Positions 1-6,981 of a DNA stretch of 14,981 nucleotides are shown here, in pieces (position 1 is the first letter of the stretch; each line of letters starts with the position of its first letter). The DNA comes from JANQLU01 sp964434955. Lineage in GTDB: Bacteria > Planctomycetota > Planctomycetia > Pirellulales > Pirellulaceae. The translations under genes and the position numbers were made by a program. The notes beneath the pieces are model-generated. The model had not been told where the DNA came from. It was given only the letters and a program-made list of their open reading frames with translations, and did no database searches. The stretch lies in the NCBI GenBank assembly GCA_964434955.1, contig CAYSXI010000132.1:1-14981 (forward strand), written 5' to 3'.

Positions 1-326
1 ACCATGACCTTAATGTCATCCAGCTTGGCGAATCCGGTACGAATCGCTCGATCGTCACCAAAATGTTTGTCGCCGTGGACTTCGACGAATTCGTCAAACA
101 CAAGCGAAAGATAGTCGACCGTATGCGGGCGGTCTTTGTGACGCGCGACCTGAACCGTTTGCCATGGCGTCAGGTTGTCGTAGATCTCGCGCGTGGAGTC
201 TGCCAACTCCCGGCGAAGCAGGCGAATCTTTTCTGCCGAATCAGCCGAAACCTCCCCTGCCCCTTCAATCTCGTTGATTTTGGTTTCCAGGTCCGCGAGC
301 GGTTGTTCAAAAGCGAGATAGTCCAT
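1..326 (-). CDS. accA: Acetyl-CoA carboxylase carboxyltransferase subunit alpha, N-terminal part (cut by window edge)
   Basis: The minus strand reads open from an ATG at 324-326 to the window edge, about 108 codons. It begins MDYLAFEQPLADLETK and continues with LTPWQTVQVARHKDRPHT (about residues 53-70) and then DEFVEVHGDKHFGDDRAIRTG. These are the hallmark N-terminal segments of AccA, which with AccD transfers the carboxyl group from carboxybiotin to acetyl-CoA to make malonyl-CoA, the committed step of fatty acid synthesis in the cytoplasm. The start is supported by an in-frame TGA nine codons upstream and by the usual AccA N-terminus. Upstream there is only a weak purine-rich stretch (CGGAA). 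The gene lies downstream of the kinase gene on the same strand after a 166-nt gap, so it may have its own promoter. The biotin/CoA-binding C-terminal two thirds are outside the window. Confidence 0.95.
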   Translation of the reverse strand, partial: MDYLAFEQPLADLETKINEIEGAGEVSADSAEKIRLLRRELADSTREIYDNLTPWQTVQVARHKDRPHTVDYLSLVFDEFVEVHGDKHFGDDRAIRTGFAKLDDIKVM

Positions 327-403
327 GAAATTCCGAATACGTTTTTGGGGTCAGTGCTTTGCTTTATTGAACTTCCCATTTTGAACCGAAAGCTTTTTTT
401 TCG

Positions 404-438
404 CCAGACGTAAGTTCGAAATGGCCAGGCGCAAGTTC
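404..438. repeat. Two 14-bp direct repeats upstream of accA
   Basis: CCAGACGTAAGTTC (404-417) and CCAGGCGCAAGTTC (425-438) match at 12 of 14 positions and are spaced 21 bp apart, two helical turns. They lie in the 166-bp gap between the kinase stop and the accA start, about 80-110 bp before the accA start codon. The placement and phasing would suit a regulator binding site, but no known consensus is recognised. The rest of the gap holds an A/T run (about 390-401) and nothing else clear. Confidence 0.4.
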
Positions 439-492
439 CCTTGAGTGGCCAAATGCGGTGAAGTCCTGCAGCAATCGGCGGAAAATACGCCG

Positions 493-1524
493 CTAGGTCG
501 GCAATTTGGGACGTCGTCCAGCGCGGAAAATCCGGTTGTTCAAGTCCTCATAGCATTTGAGAAACTCGTTGATCGTCTTTGGGCGTTTCTCGGGGTCCTT
601 GGAAAGCATCCTGGTGATCAAGGCGGCAAATTGATCCGAAACCGCATTGTTCGAAGCCTGGAGCGAAGGTGCGGCCGCCTTGAGATGGCGATTCAAAACC
701 TCGTCCGGTGTCGTTCCCGTAAAGGGTGGTTTGCCGGCCAGCATCTCGAACAAGACGCAACCGAATCCATAGATGTCAGTGGCAGGCGTGACGCTTCGGC
801 GGCGAATCTGTTCAGGCGCCATGTAAGATCTCGTGCCCTGCAATCGCTTGGGGCGATTCAATAAAGCCGCAAATCCCTTTTTCGCTTTTCGAGCAATCGA
901 AAAGTCAATCAGCTTAACGTTCGAATGCCCGTCAACCAAAAAGTTGTCCGGCTTAACATCACAATGGACCCATCCCTTGGAATGCAAGTGCCCGAGTCCT
1001 TCCGCACATTTCCGTGTGATTTCTTCCAGGTTTGCCTGCAACAATTCTTTGCGTTCACGAAGTTCCTGCTTCAGGTTTCGCGCGTTAAACAACTGCATCG
1101 AAATCAGCGGTAAATCGTAGTCGGCCGTGAAATCAAAAATGGAAATGACGTAGGGATGTTTCAATTCCTTGCCAACCGCCGCCTCGTGACGCAACTCTTC
1201 AAGTTTTCCGCGATCGTTTTTAAATTGGCCGTGAAGAACCTTCAGCGCGATACGGTCTTTGCCGCCGGTTTTCATCGCCTCGAAAACGGTCGTTGTGTTG
1301 CCCGTACGGATCATTCGAATGATCTGGTAGGGTCCAATAAAGTCGCGACTGATCGACAAAGAATCTTCCTCGATGAACTGAAAAAACGGGGCTGGAGAAA
1401 AACGAACTGGTCTGTTTGAAAACGTAAGGGGCCGGTCGAAAAACGTCCGAGGCTGGTCGCCGAAGGTGAGTCTTGCAAGTCTTGGCTGCAGGATACTATC
1501 CAAGTCTAGTTTACATTCGGTCAA
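493..1524 (-). CDS. Hanks-type serine/threonine protein kinase with degenerate motifs
   Basis: A predicted cytosolic protein of up to 343 aa whose residues 62-330 form a protein kinase domain. Visible are the ATP-anchoring lysine in IALKVL (K95), the helix-C glutamate (E114), the catalytic loop HCDVKPDN (D189, K191, N194), the metal-binding DFS (D207, in place of DFG), YMAPEQ (E238) and the subdomain IX aspartate (D250). The arginine of HRD is a cysteine, making it a non-RD kinase, and the glycine loop (RTGNTTTV) keeps only one glycine. No membrane segment or PASTA repeat is present. The start is uncertain: the TTG at 1522-1524 directly follows an in-frame TGA, has no clear Shine-Dalgarno, and the first in-frame ATG (residue 71) would remove the start of the domain. 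It begins 11 nt after the truA stop, suggesting co-transcription. Substrate unknown. Confidence 0.88.
   Translation of the reverse strand: MTECKLDLDSILQPRLARLTFGDQPRTFFDRPLTFSNRPVRFSPAPFFQFIEEDSLSISRDFIGPYQIIRMIRTGNTTTVFEAMKTGGKDRIALKVLHGQFKNDRGKLEELRHEAAVGKELKHPYVISIFDFTADYDLPLISMQLFNARNLKQELRERKELLQANLEEITRKCAEGLGHLHSKGWVHCDVKPDNFLVDGHSNVKLIDFSIARKAKKGFAALLNRPKRLQGTRSYMAPEQIRRRSVTPATDIYGFGCVLFEMLAGKPPFTGTTPDEVLNRHLKAAAPSLQASNNAVSDQFAALITRMLSKDPEKRPKTINEFLKCYEDLNNRIFRAGRRPKLPT
1375..1458 (-). repeat. Tandem 21-bp (7-residue) degenerate repeats in the kinase N-terminus
   Basis: Residues 23-50 of the kinase split into DQPRTFF, DRPLTFS, NRPVRFS and the weaker PAPFFQF. Each full unit carries a Pro at position 3 and a Phe at position 6, and three carry Arg near the start. 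The DNA repeats with the same 21-nt period but has diverged at third positions. This looks like an expanded disordered linker in front of the kinase domain. Confidence 0.55.
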
Positions 1525-1535
1525 TCAAAAAGGGT

Positions 1536-2306
1536 TTACGATTGGGGCGAAACATCCGAAGGGTATCTGACGCACTGCAAAAATAGCCCATGCGGGGGCG
1601 CGGTGGGTCCGGCAACCCGGCGGTCATTCGCCTCCAACACCTCCCGAACCCAATCGGGTGACTGTTTGCCCAGCCCGACTTCAACGAGCGTCCCAACGAT
1701 GTTTCGCACCATATTGTAAAGGAAGCCGTCCGCCGAAATATCAAGGTCCAGGCACTCAATGTTCCCCGTGGACTGCCCCGTGATACGCAAGTCAGAGACC
1801 GTTCGAACGGTCGTCAGGGTTTCGGCTCCCGAAGCCTGGAAACTCGCGAAATCATGTTTGCCGGTCAGCAATTCCGCCGCCTCTTGCATTGCCTCCACAT
1901 CCAATTGGCCGCGAACGTACCAGCGAAACAACCGTTGGAACAGATCAACTTGAGGGCCAAATTGAAGTTGGTAACGATAAGTTTTTGAAACGCTGTCTCG
2001 AATCGCATGAAACCCTTCCCCGGCCACTTCCACTTCCAATAGTCGAATGTCATGAGGAAGATTGGCGTTGATCGCGCGACATAAGGTCTCGCGATCCAGT
2101 TCCGTGTTGGAACCGAGGCTTGCGACTTGGCCGCGGGCGTGAACTCCCGCGTCCGTACGTCCGCTGGCGGTGATCCGGAGATCCTCCTGGCAAACCGCGG
2201 CCCACGCCTTTTCGAGACAAGCTTGAATCGAAGGACCGTTCGGCTGGACTTGCCAACCGACGTAATTCGTTCCTTCGTAAGCGATCGTCAGTTTAAAGTA
2301 ACGCAT
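1536..2306 (-). CDS. truA: tRNA pseudouridine(38-40) synthase TruA
   Basis: The 256-aa product isomerises uridines 38-40 in the anticodon stem-loop of tRNAs to pseudouridine. It has the TruA start MRYFKLTIAYEGTNYVGWQ, the catalytic loop SGRTDAGVHA with the nucleophile Asp at residue 52, the FHAIRDSVSKTYRYQ segment, GFLYNMVRNIVGT (about 195-207) and the terminal APPHGLFL. Length is normal and every key motif is intact. It starts 46 nt after the asd stop on the same strand and is followed within 11 nt by the kinase gene, so asd-truA-kinase are probably one transcript. It has no obvious metabolic link to asd. Confidence 0.97.
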   Translation of the reverse strand: MRYFKLTIAYEGTNYVGWQVQPNGPSIQACLEKAWAAVCQEDLRITASGRTDAGVHARGQVASLGSNTELDRETLCRAINANLPHDIRLLEVEVAGEGFHAIRDSVSKTYRYQLQFGPQVDLFQRLFRWYVRGQLDVEAMQEAAELLTGKHDFASFQASGAETLTTVRTVSDLRITGQSTGNIECLDLDISADGFLYNMVRNIVGTLVEVGLGKQSPDWVREVLEANDRRVAGPTAPPHGLFLQCVRYPSDVSPQS

Positions 2307-2352
2307 GCGCTTTTATTTCGTTTGCACTCCCCTGCCCTGCGGTCCAGGAGAA

Positions 2353-3375
2353 TTACGAGTTGCAAAGCGTGTACTTGCCCGACAAAACCAACTCGGCGAT
2401 CTGGACGGCATTGGTCGCGGCGCCTTTACGCAAGTTGTCGCTGACACACCAAAATGCCAGACCGTTTTCACAAGACAAATCTTTTCGAATTCGCCCGACA
2501 AATACCTCATCCTTTTCGTCGCAGTTGGACGGCATGGGGTACTCCCCCTCTTTCAAATTGTCCATGACAACGAGGCCATTCGCTTTTGCAAAAAGCTCGC
2601 GGGCCTCGGCGACGCTCACGGGGCGTTCTGTCTCGACGAGAATACTCTCGCTATGGCAATTCTCAACAGGGATTCGAACACAGGTCGGACAAACCTGGAT
2701 TGAGGAATCAGCAAAGATTTTTTGGGTTTCCCAAACCATTTTCATTTCTTCGGACGTGTAGCCTTCGTGTTTTTCAGAGCCAATTTGTGGCAAGCAGTTG
2801 AAAGCAATATCGTGAGCAAAGGCAGAAGGCTGAAACGGTTCCGATTCCAAGCGGGATCGAGTGGATTCGATCAGTTCCCCCTGCCCCGAGACCCCTGCCC
2901 CGCTGGTCGCTTGATAAGTGCTAACTACGACGCGGCGAATTCTGGCGGCGTCGTGAATCGGTTTCATCGCGACGACCATCTGAGTGGTTGAGCAGTTTGG
3001 GCTGGCGATGATTCCTTGATGCTCCGCGGCCGCTTCCGGGTTTACCTCGGGAACCACCAGCGGAACATCCTCCCGCATCCGATGGGCGCCACTTTCATCG
3101 ACCACAATGGCTCCGCGCGGGACCGCCCAATCGACGATATCGACGGCAACTTCATCGGGCGTGCTGGCGATCACCAAGTCGATATCGTCAAACGCTTCCG
3201 GTTCCATTAACTCGACGGTATGCGACTCGCCTCGGAATTTAATTTGTTTACCGGCCGAACGTTTGGACGCAAGGAACTTAAATCGATCGACGGGCATGTC
3301 GACGTTTTCCAACAATTGAAGCACGATGGATCCCACCGCGCCAGTTGCTCCTGCAACGGCCAAACATTTTGACAC
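2353..3375 (-). CDS. asd: Aspartate-semialdehyde dehydrogenase
   Basis: The 340-aa enzyme reduces aspartyl phosphate to aspartate semialdehyde with NADPH, the branch point to lysine/diaminopimelate, threonine and methionine. It shows the nucleotide-binding GATGAVG (residues 9-15), the catalytic cysteine in SPNCSTTQM (C128), the STYQATSGAG segment, and the catalytic histidine in RIPVENCHSES (H241). Length is normal. The start is a GTG at 3373-3375, chosen because GGAGGA lies 6 nt upstream on the minus strand and the GATGAVG motif then falls at the usual distance from the N-terminus. The segment following SGAG contains VSGQGE, encoded by two adjacent copies of a G-rich word found elsewhere in the first 5 kb. 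It is the first gene of a likely asd-truA-kinase operon. Confidence 0.97.
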   Translation of the reverse strand: MSKCLAVAGATGAVGSIVLQLLENVDMPVDRFKFLASKRSAGKQIKFRGESHTVELMEPEAFDDIDLVIASTPDEVAVDIVDWAVPRGAIVVDESGAHRMREDVPLVVPEVNPEAAAEHQGIIASPNCSTTQMVVAMKPIHDAARIRRVVVSTYQATSGAGVSGQGELIESTRSRLESEPFQPSAFAHDIAFNCLPQIGSEKHEGYTSEEMKMVWETQKIFADSSIQVCPTCVRIPVENCHSESILVETERPVSVAEARELFAKANGLVVMDNLKEGEYPMPSNCDEKDEVFVGRIRKDLSCENGLAFWCVSDNLRKGAATNAVQIAELVLSGKYTLCNS

Positions 3376-3458
3376 CGGAATTCCTCCTTTGGTTAATGGA
3401 ATCCATCAGTTTAGACGCTGCTTCGTCGTTTCTGTAGGGCCAAAGATTCTTCCGCAGA

Positions 3459-3518
3459 GATTCGGTTAAGGTTTTCGCGATTCGGTGAAGGTTTTCGCGA
3501 TTCGGTGAAGGTTTTCGC
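3459..3518. repeat. Three tandem copies of a 20-bp repeat between HTTM gene and asd
   Basis: The unit GATTCGGTGAAGGTTTTCGC occurs at 3479-3498 and 3499-3518 exactly, and at 3459-3478 with one change (T for G at position 9). The array fills the space between the HTTM stop and the asd Shine-Dalgarno, about 85-145 bp before the asd start. A 7-bp inverted pair (CGATTCG 3498-3504, CGAATCG 3518-3524) lets the last copy fold into a hairpin. The near-perfect identity suggests recent expansion or a selected protein-binding array. There are no unique spacers, so it is not a CRISPR. Confidence 0.85.
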
Positions 3519-3524
3519 GAATCG
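3498..3524. terminator. Possible hairpin after the HTTM operon
   Basis: CGATTCG (3498-3504) and CGAATCG (3518-3524) form a perfect 7-bp stem with a 13-nt loop, 12 bp after the HTTM stop on the minus strand. There is no T-run behind it, so it is a weak candidate for ending the HTTM transcript or marking a boundary ahead of asd. Confidence 0.25.
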
Positions 3525-3536
3525 AAGCGACGGTTT

Positions 3537-4496
3537 CTAAGCGGCCGATTCGGCGGTACCGCCCTGCCCTGTTTCTTTGCGCAAGAAACCGCGCAATTGA
3601 TCAATCCATTTGGGCGGAAGGAATGCCATGTTGGCAAAGATCATGATCAAACCAAATGTCATCATGCCCATGCATATTCCAATCCCCAAGTGCATTGCCA
3701 CGGCTGAGAGAAGCAGCCAAGGTCGACAAAATCGGTTCCAGATCAAAGCACAATAGCTGAGCTCAAACAGAATCGTGCCAAATGTAAAAACGTTGATCAA
3801 AAATAGATTGTCGGCCGTCCAGGTCATGTCGAGCGTCTGGTATTCGTAACTTGCGAAGGCTCCCCAAATTGCATTTCCGGTGACCCAGGTTTCCCCTTGG
3901 AGTTTTGCGAGGCCTGCAAACAAATAGACGATGCACATATGGATCTGAATCAAACGAAGACTGATGTTCGCCGAAGTTGATGTGAGCGGAAGTTCGATTC
4001 CGCGTTTTTTTCGGATCCAGGAATCAATCGAAAAGTATCGACCGCAAGGACCGACAGCCAGGTACATCGTCGCAAACGCGTTGATCTGATCCAGGCCAAA
4101 CTGCCCGGGCGCCAGGCGGTTTCCATAGGACACCACCAGAAGAAAACTCAAAATCGAAGTGACCCGAGTGAATAACCCGAGTGCGAACATCGCAAAAATG
4201 ATGAGGGCAATGATATGCACGGTCCAGAGCGTCGCCGCAGACTCGATTCCGAATAAGTGACTCCAGAAGAATTTCGAGTCACCGACTTCGCCGCGAACGT
4301 AGGCCTCGGGAATCAATCCGTCTGCGAGCGCAAACGATTCAAGCGAAATGGACCAGACCAGGTGCGTGTAAAGCACCATGCCGCCGACAAGAATACGAAG
4401 TAGCGACGGGAGTCGGGAGTCGGCCGGCGTGAACCAGAATCGGTTCCAGCACGACACCGCGTCTCGGCCATAATCCTTCAGCGGTTCCAAGATCAT
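3537..4496 (-). CDS. HTTM-domain multipass membrane protein
   Basis: The 319-aa protein has about seven to nine hydrophobic segments and the signature of the HTTM family (the membrane region related to vitamin-K-dependent gamma-carboxylase): RLIQIHMCIVYLFAGLAKLQ followed by GETWVTGNAIW at residues 181-211. The N-terminal RFWFTPADSRLPSLLRILVGG is typical of planctomycete members. Only the membrane domain is present; the carboxylase lumenal domain is absent. Start and upstream stop overlap as ATGA (4493-4496), so it is translationally coupled to the partner gene. Its C-terminal tail (KETGQGGTAESAA) repeats the ETGQG encoded near the partner's N-terminus. The reaction it carries out is not known; an inner-membrane location is inferred from hydrophobicity. 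Confidence 0.85.
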   Translation of the reverse strand: MILEPLKDYGRDAVSCWNRFWFTPADSRLPSLLRILVGGMVLYTHLVWSISLESFALADGLIPEAYVRGEVGDSKFFWSHLFGIESAATLWTVHIIALIIFAMFALGLFTRVTSILSFLLVVSYGNRLAPGQFGLDQINAFATMYLAVGPCGRYFSIDSWIRKKRGIELPLTSTSANISLRLIQIHMCIVYLFAGLAKLQGETWVTGNAIWGAFASYEYQTLDMTWTADNLFLINVFTFGTILFELSYCALIWNRFCRPWLLLSAVAMHLGIGICMGMMTFGLIMIFANMAFLPPKWIDQLRGFLRKETGQGGTAESAA

Positions 4497-5317
4497 TGGA
4501 TCTCCTCCGCATCATTCTTTTTCTCTTCGACTTCCTTCAATTCGATCCGGCGTTCCAGAGGTAAGAATTCGGGATCCGTCAGTTTGCGTTTCTCGGTCGT
4601 CACCTGGTAGGGCCGGGGCAGTGTGCGTTCGACAGCGAAAAGTTGAACCGATCGAACGTCGTAACGTTTCGCGAGATCGTTCTGGATTGCCACGGTCAAT
4701 CGATTGCTTTGTTCGCGAAGGCGATCATTGTTTTCCATCAGCAGACGCTTTTCGCGGTTGAAGTATTGGACGGCTTCAACGTTTCGATTCATATCGGCTT
4801 CGCGAATGGCTCGATCAATGTCGGCATAGGCCGCTTTGAGCTCTTCATCGCTCATGATCTGGTCATTGATTGCATACACGCGTTCAGAAAGCATGAACCA
4901 GCGATGATAATGCAAGCGCGGCCAGTGTTTGTCTCGATCAGGAAAACGCCCTTCGATCCGTTCTCCGTCCTGGGTAATTACGATGTATTGCACAAAATGG
5001 CTGGGTCCGGGGTCGGGTGCAAAAAACTGATAGCCGTGATCGAGATAGGTTGCGTGTTGGTAGGGCGCTACAGCATTTCGAACGGGAACCGTCAATGCTT
5101 CCGAGGGCGCGAACATGGTCAGCGGCGCCATCAATACCGCCAATAGATGGAACCCGATTAAAAGCGACGCAAGTGCTTTGGCCCAGGCAGGCCAGCTGGA
5201 TGCGACTTGCCCGGCATCCTGAGTCCCCTGCCCTGTTTCGGATTCACGCATCGAAACCGAAGGCGTTTCGTTCGCTTTCGCTTGACGTTGTTTCGATTTG
5301 GTTCGCGTGGAAGCCAT
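4493..5317 (-). CDS. Conserved membrane-anchored partner of the HTTM protein
   Basis: A 274-aa protein with a charged N-terminus (residues 1-40), one membrane segment (about 45-68), then a soluble region. The soluble region begins with HGYQFFAPDPGPSH (94-107) and WPRLHYHRWFMLSE (132-145), followed by a charged, probably helical stretch (about 155-215) and an acidic, lysine-rich tail. The FFAPDPGPSH motif is what I recall from small proteins next to HTTM genes in planctomycetes. Function is unknown. The start is the ATG at 5315-5317; no Shine-Dalgarno is evident. The ATGA overlap with the HTTM gene implies equimolar expression and probably a complex in the membrane. A terminator 74 nt upstream isolates this two-gene operon from the TIGR03000 gene. 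Confidence 0.8.
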   Translation of the reverse strand: MASTRTKSKQRQAKANETPSVSMRESETGQGTQDAGQVASSWPAWAKALASLLIGFHLLAVLMAPLTMFAPSEALTVPVRNAVAPYQHATYLDHGYQFFAPDPGPSHFVQYIVITQDGERIEGRFPDRDKHWPRLHYHRWFMLSERVYAINDQIMSDEELKAAYADIDRAIREADMNRNVEAVQYFNREKRLLMENNDRLREQSNRLTVAIQNDLAKRYDVRSVQLFAVERTLPRPYQVTTEKRKLTDPEFLPLERRIELKEVEEKKNDAEEIQ

Positions 5318-5390
5318 GGAGCCGGAAAGCCGTAAGGTGGATGGAAAGACCCATTCGGGGTACTCCTAATCTTAGGTTTCGGCAAAAGAA

Positions 5391-5424
5391 AAACCCTTTC
5401 CCATCATTCGATCGGAAAGGGTTT
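5391..5424 (-). terminator. Rho-independent terminator of the TIGR03000 gene
   Basis: AAACCCTTTCC (5391-5401) and GGAAAGGGTTT (5414-5424) form a perfect 11-bp stem with a 12-nt loop. On the minus strand it is followed directly by TTCTTTTGCC, giving a TTTTTCTTTT tract together with the stem end. It lies 57 nt after the stop of the TIGR03000 gene. Confidence 0.9.
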
Positions 5425-5481
5425 GAAATACGATTATTCTGGTCCTGACGATTAAATCAGCACGCAGCCTTGCTCAGCAAA

Positions 5482-6639
5482 TTATGGGTTTCGCGAAGCG
5501 ATTTTTGGTGCCGGCAAGTTGCTTTCGAAATCGAAATTCAATTGCATCGATTGCCCGGCTGCAACGGTGACCGTCTTTTCTTGGGAAACCGTTTTGCCAT
5601 TTCGATTGACCGAAACAACAACCTTGTAGTCTTTCCAGGCTTCGCCCTTCTTCAACTCTTTGGTTGAGTAGTAACGGACGGGACCGACCGAACTGGTCTG
5701 AACATCGCCCAAAGAAACTTTGGCATCGGCAGGCACTGAAAGCGTCAACGACGTGATGAGTTCGCGTGTCTCGCCGAAATCAAAGTCAAGATTCTTGTTG
5801 CTTCCGGCCGTCAGAGAAACGACTTTGGTCTGTTCGACTTTTTTACCGTCCCGCTCCACTTCCGCGCGAACTTCGTAGGTGTATTTCTCACCCGCGATCA
5901 AGTTGCGAGAAACATATTGTCGTTTGCCGCCCGGAGTCGAAGTCAAACGTCCATTGACGTAAACCTTTGCTTCACGTGGCAACGATACGTTCAACCAGGC
6001 ATCGCCGGTCGGAGGATTAACGGAGACGAAACCCATTCCGCCTTCGCCCTGCTCTCCGCCCTGATCACCTGGTTGGTTGCCTTCACCCATGGGTGGCTTC
6101 TGGTTTTCTTGACCCTGTCCAGGACCAGGATTTCCACCTTGGCCCGCGTTGGGATCGACGATTCCATCCATCACCCGAGTGTTACCTTGATCGTAATAAC
6201 CGTTTACGATTGGCGGATTCGAGTAACTGCGAGTGTAAGTCGCGGAAGATCCTCCGCTGCTGCCTCCACTGCTACCGTAATAAACCACGTAGCCCCCTGA
6301 AGAGCCACCGCTCGAACCGTAATATCGGCCGCCGGACGAATATCCGCCCGAACTGTGCCAGCGATTTCGAATACGACGAAGCGTTGAACGAACTGGCGTG
6401 CGAAACGGTCGGCCGTAGCTGCCGCCGCTTGAATAGTGATATCGACCTCCCGACGAGCCGTAGCTTCCGCCGCTCGACGAGTAGTAGCGGTATCCACCGG
6501 AAGAACCATAGCTGCCGCCACTGCTTCCCCATGAACCGCCGGAACCATAACCCCAACCATGTGCCTGGACGGAGTTGGTGACGCTAGCAAACAAAAATGC
6601 TGTCGCCGCCACCAAAAACAACCTTGTCACAAACTTCAT
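5482..6639 (-). CDS. Secreted Gly/Ser-rich protein with two TIGR03000-type domains
   Basis: I chose the ATG at 6637-6639 (385 aa) over a longer open frame reaching 6714, because it gives a clean signal peptide (MKFVTRLFLVAATAFLFASV, cleavage near VQA-HG at residue 26) and has AAGGGG upstream at good spacing. After the signal come a Ser-Gly-Gly/Tyr repeat region (27-135), with a basic patch RTPVRSTLRRIRNRW inside it, a Gly/Gln/Pro-rich linker (165-202), and two tandem beta-rich domains (about 215-288 and 297-371). The first carries the TIGR03000 pattern LNVSLPREAKVYVNGRLT...GGKRQYVSRNL; the second is more diverged (TLSVPADAKVSLGDVQT). The family is planctomycete-specific and of unknown function; a cell-surface role is inferred from the signal and repeats. 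It is transcribed alone, with its own terminator. Confidence 0.85.
   Translation of the reverse strand: MKFVTRLFLVAATAFLFASVTNSVQAHGWGYGSGGSWGSSGGSYGSSGGYRYYSSSGGSYGSSGGRYHYSSGGSYGRPFRTPVRSTLRRIRNRWHSSGGYSSGGRYYGSSGGSSGGYVVYYGSSGGSSGGSSATYTRSYSNPPIVNGYYDQGNTRVMDGIVDPNAGQGGNPGPGQGQENQKPPMGEGNQPGDQGGEQGEGGMGFVSVNPPTGDAWLNVSLPREAKVYVNGRLTSTPGGKRQYVSRNLIAGEKYTYEVRAEVERDGKKVEQTKVVSLTAGSNKNLDFDFGETRELITSLTLSVPADAKVSLGDVQTSSVGPVRYYSTKELKKGEAWKDYKVVVSVNRNGKTVSQEKTVTVAAGQSMQLNFDFESNLPAPKIASRNP
6235..6561 (-). repeat. Ser-Gly-Gly/Tyr low-complexity coding repeat
   Basis: This stretch encodes repeated YGSSGG, YSSGG and GGSSGG units. The third positions vary, so it is amino-acid selection rather than recent DNA slippage that keeps it repetitive. 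Confidence 0.8.
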
Positions 6640-6910
6640 TGTGAGCCCCTTGGCGAGCAAAAAAAATAAACCTCCAACAAGTGCAAAACGGTGGGTCTTC
6701 CACGCAAAATGCACTCCGCCGGCCTGACGAGTCGGCCGCGTATATTCAGCTTATCACTAAATATAGGCAATTCAAGGTAATTGGGGGCAATGGATAGGTA
6801 AATCCGGTTATTCGGATTGGGGTAAGCTTGAAAGCAAGTTGCAAATCGAAATCCGAGGCTTCGACGTGGTAGAAAATCAACATGCAACAAGCGCTTACCT
6901 GCGCAAAAAA
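6640..6910. other. Intergenic region upstream of the TIGR03000 gene
   Basis: The gap between the TIGR03000 start (6639) and the isoaspartate methyltransferase stop (6982) holds the terminator described separately (6911-6944), an A/T-rich island around 6740-6785, and a leader with a T-tract on the minus strand (6658-6668). On the minus strand TTGCCT, 17 nt, GAATAT in the AT-rich island resembles a weak sigma-70-type promoter; the match is poor. No conserved ORF was found here. Confidence 0.4.
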
Positions 6911-6944
6911 AACGACCGACTCGCCTCGGGCTTCATCAGTCGTT
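6911..6944 (-). terminator. Rho-independent terminator of the isoaspartate methyltransferase gene
   Basis: On the minus strand AACGACTGAT pairs with GTCGGTCGTT over 10 bp (two G-U pairs). The 14-nt loop can fold further as GCC-CGA-GGC, and the stem runs into eight consecutive T residues. It lies 37 nt after the stop at 6982. Confidence 0.9.
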
Positions 6945-6981
6945 GTGTCCTCGCATGACCGGCTTGGCGCCGAAAGTCAGA

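Larger units (their letters stand above)
254..5233 (-). repeat. Six same-orientation copies of GGGCAGGG (KOPS-like word)
   Basis: The complement CCCTGCCC occurs at 255-262 (accA), 2330-2337 (truA/asd gap), 2879-2886 and 2893-2900 (asd), 3562-3569 (HTTM gene) and 5226-5233 (HTTM partner). I saw no copy after 5.3 kb and none on the other strand. GGGCAGGG fits the E. coli FtsK-orienting consensus GGGNAGGG. Copies at 3562 and 5226 extend to an identical 14-mer (GAAACAGGGCAGGG on the minus strand), encoding ETGQG in both proteins. Chance expectation for this exact octamer on both strands of 15 kb of random sequence is about 0.5. Its role in planctomycetes is unproven. Confidence 0.5.

Noticed and set aside
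445..864. Plus-strand open frame of 139 codons
   Set aside because: It lies opposite the kinase catalytic domain, which has clear family motifs.
3459..3518. CRISPR array
   Set aside because: The 20-bp units are contiguous with no spacers and no cas genes nearby.
3278..3637. Minus-strand open frame of 119 codons across the 20-bp repeats
   Set aside because: It overlaps both asd and the HTTM gene in another frame, and its middle is only the translated repeat.
6640..6714. N-terminal extension of the TIGR03000 protein to 6714
   Set aside because: It would place 25 residues in front of an otherwise perfect signal peptide; the ATG at 6639 has a better ribosome binding site.
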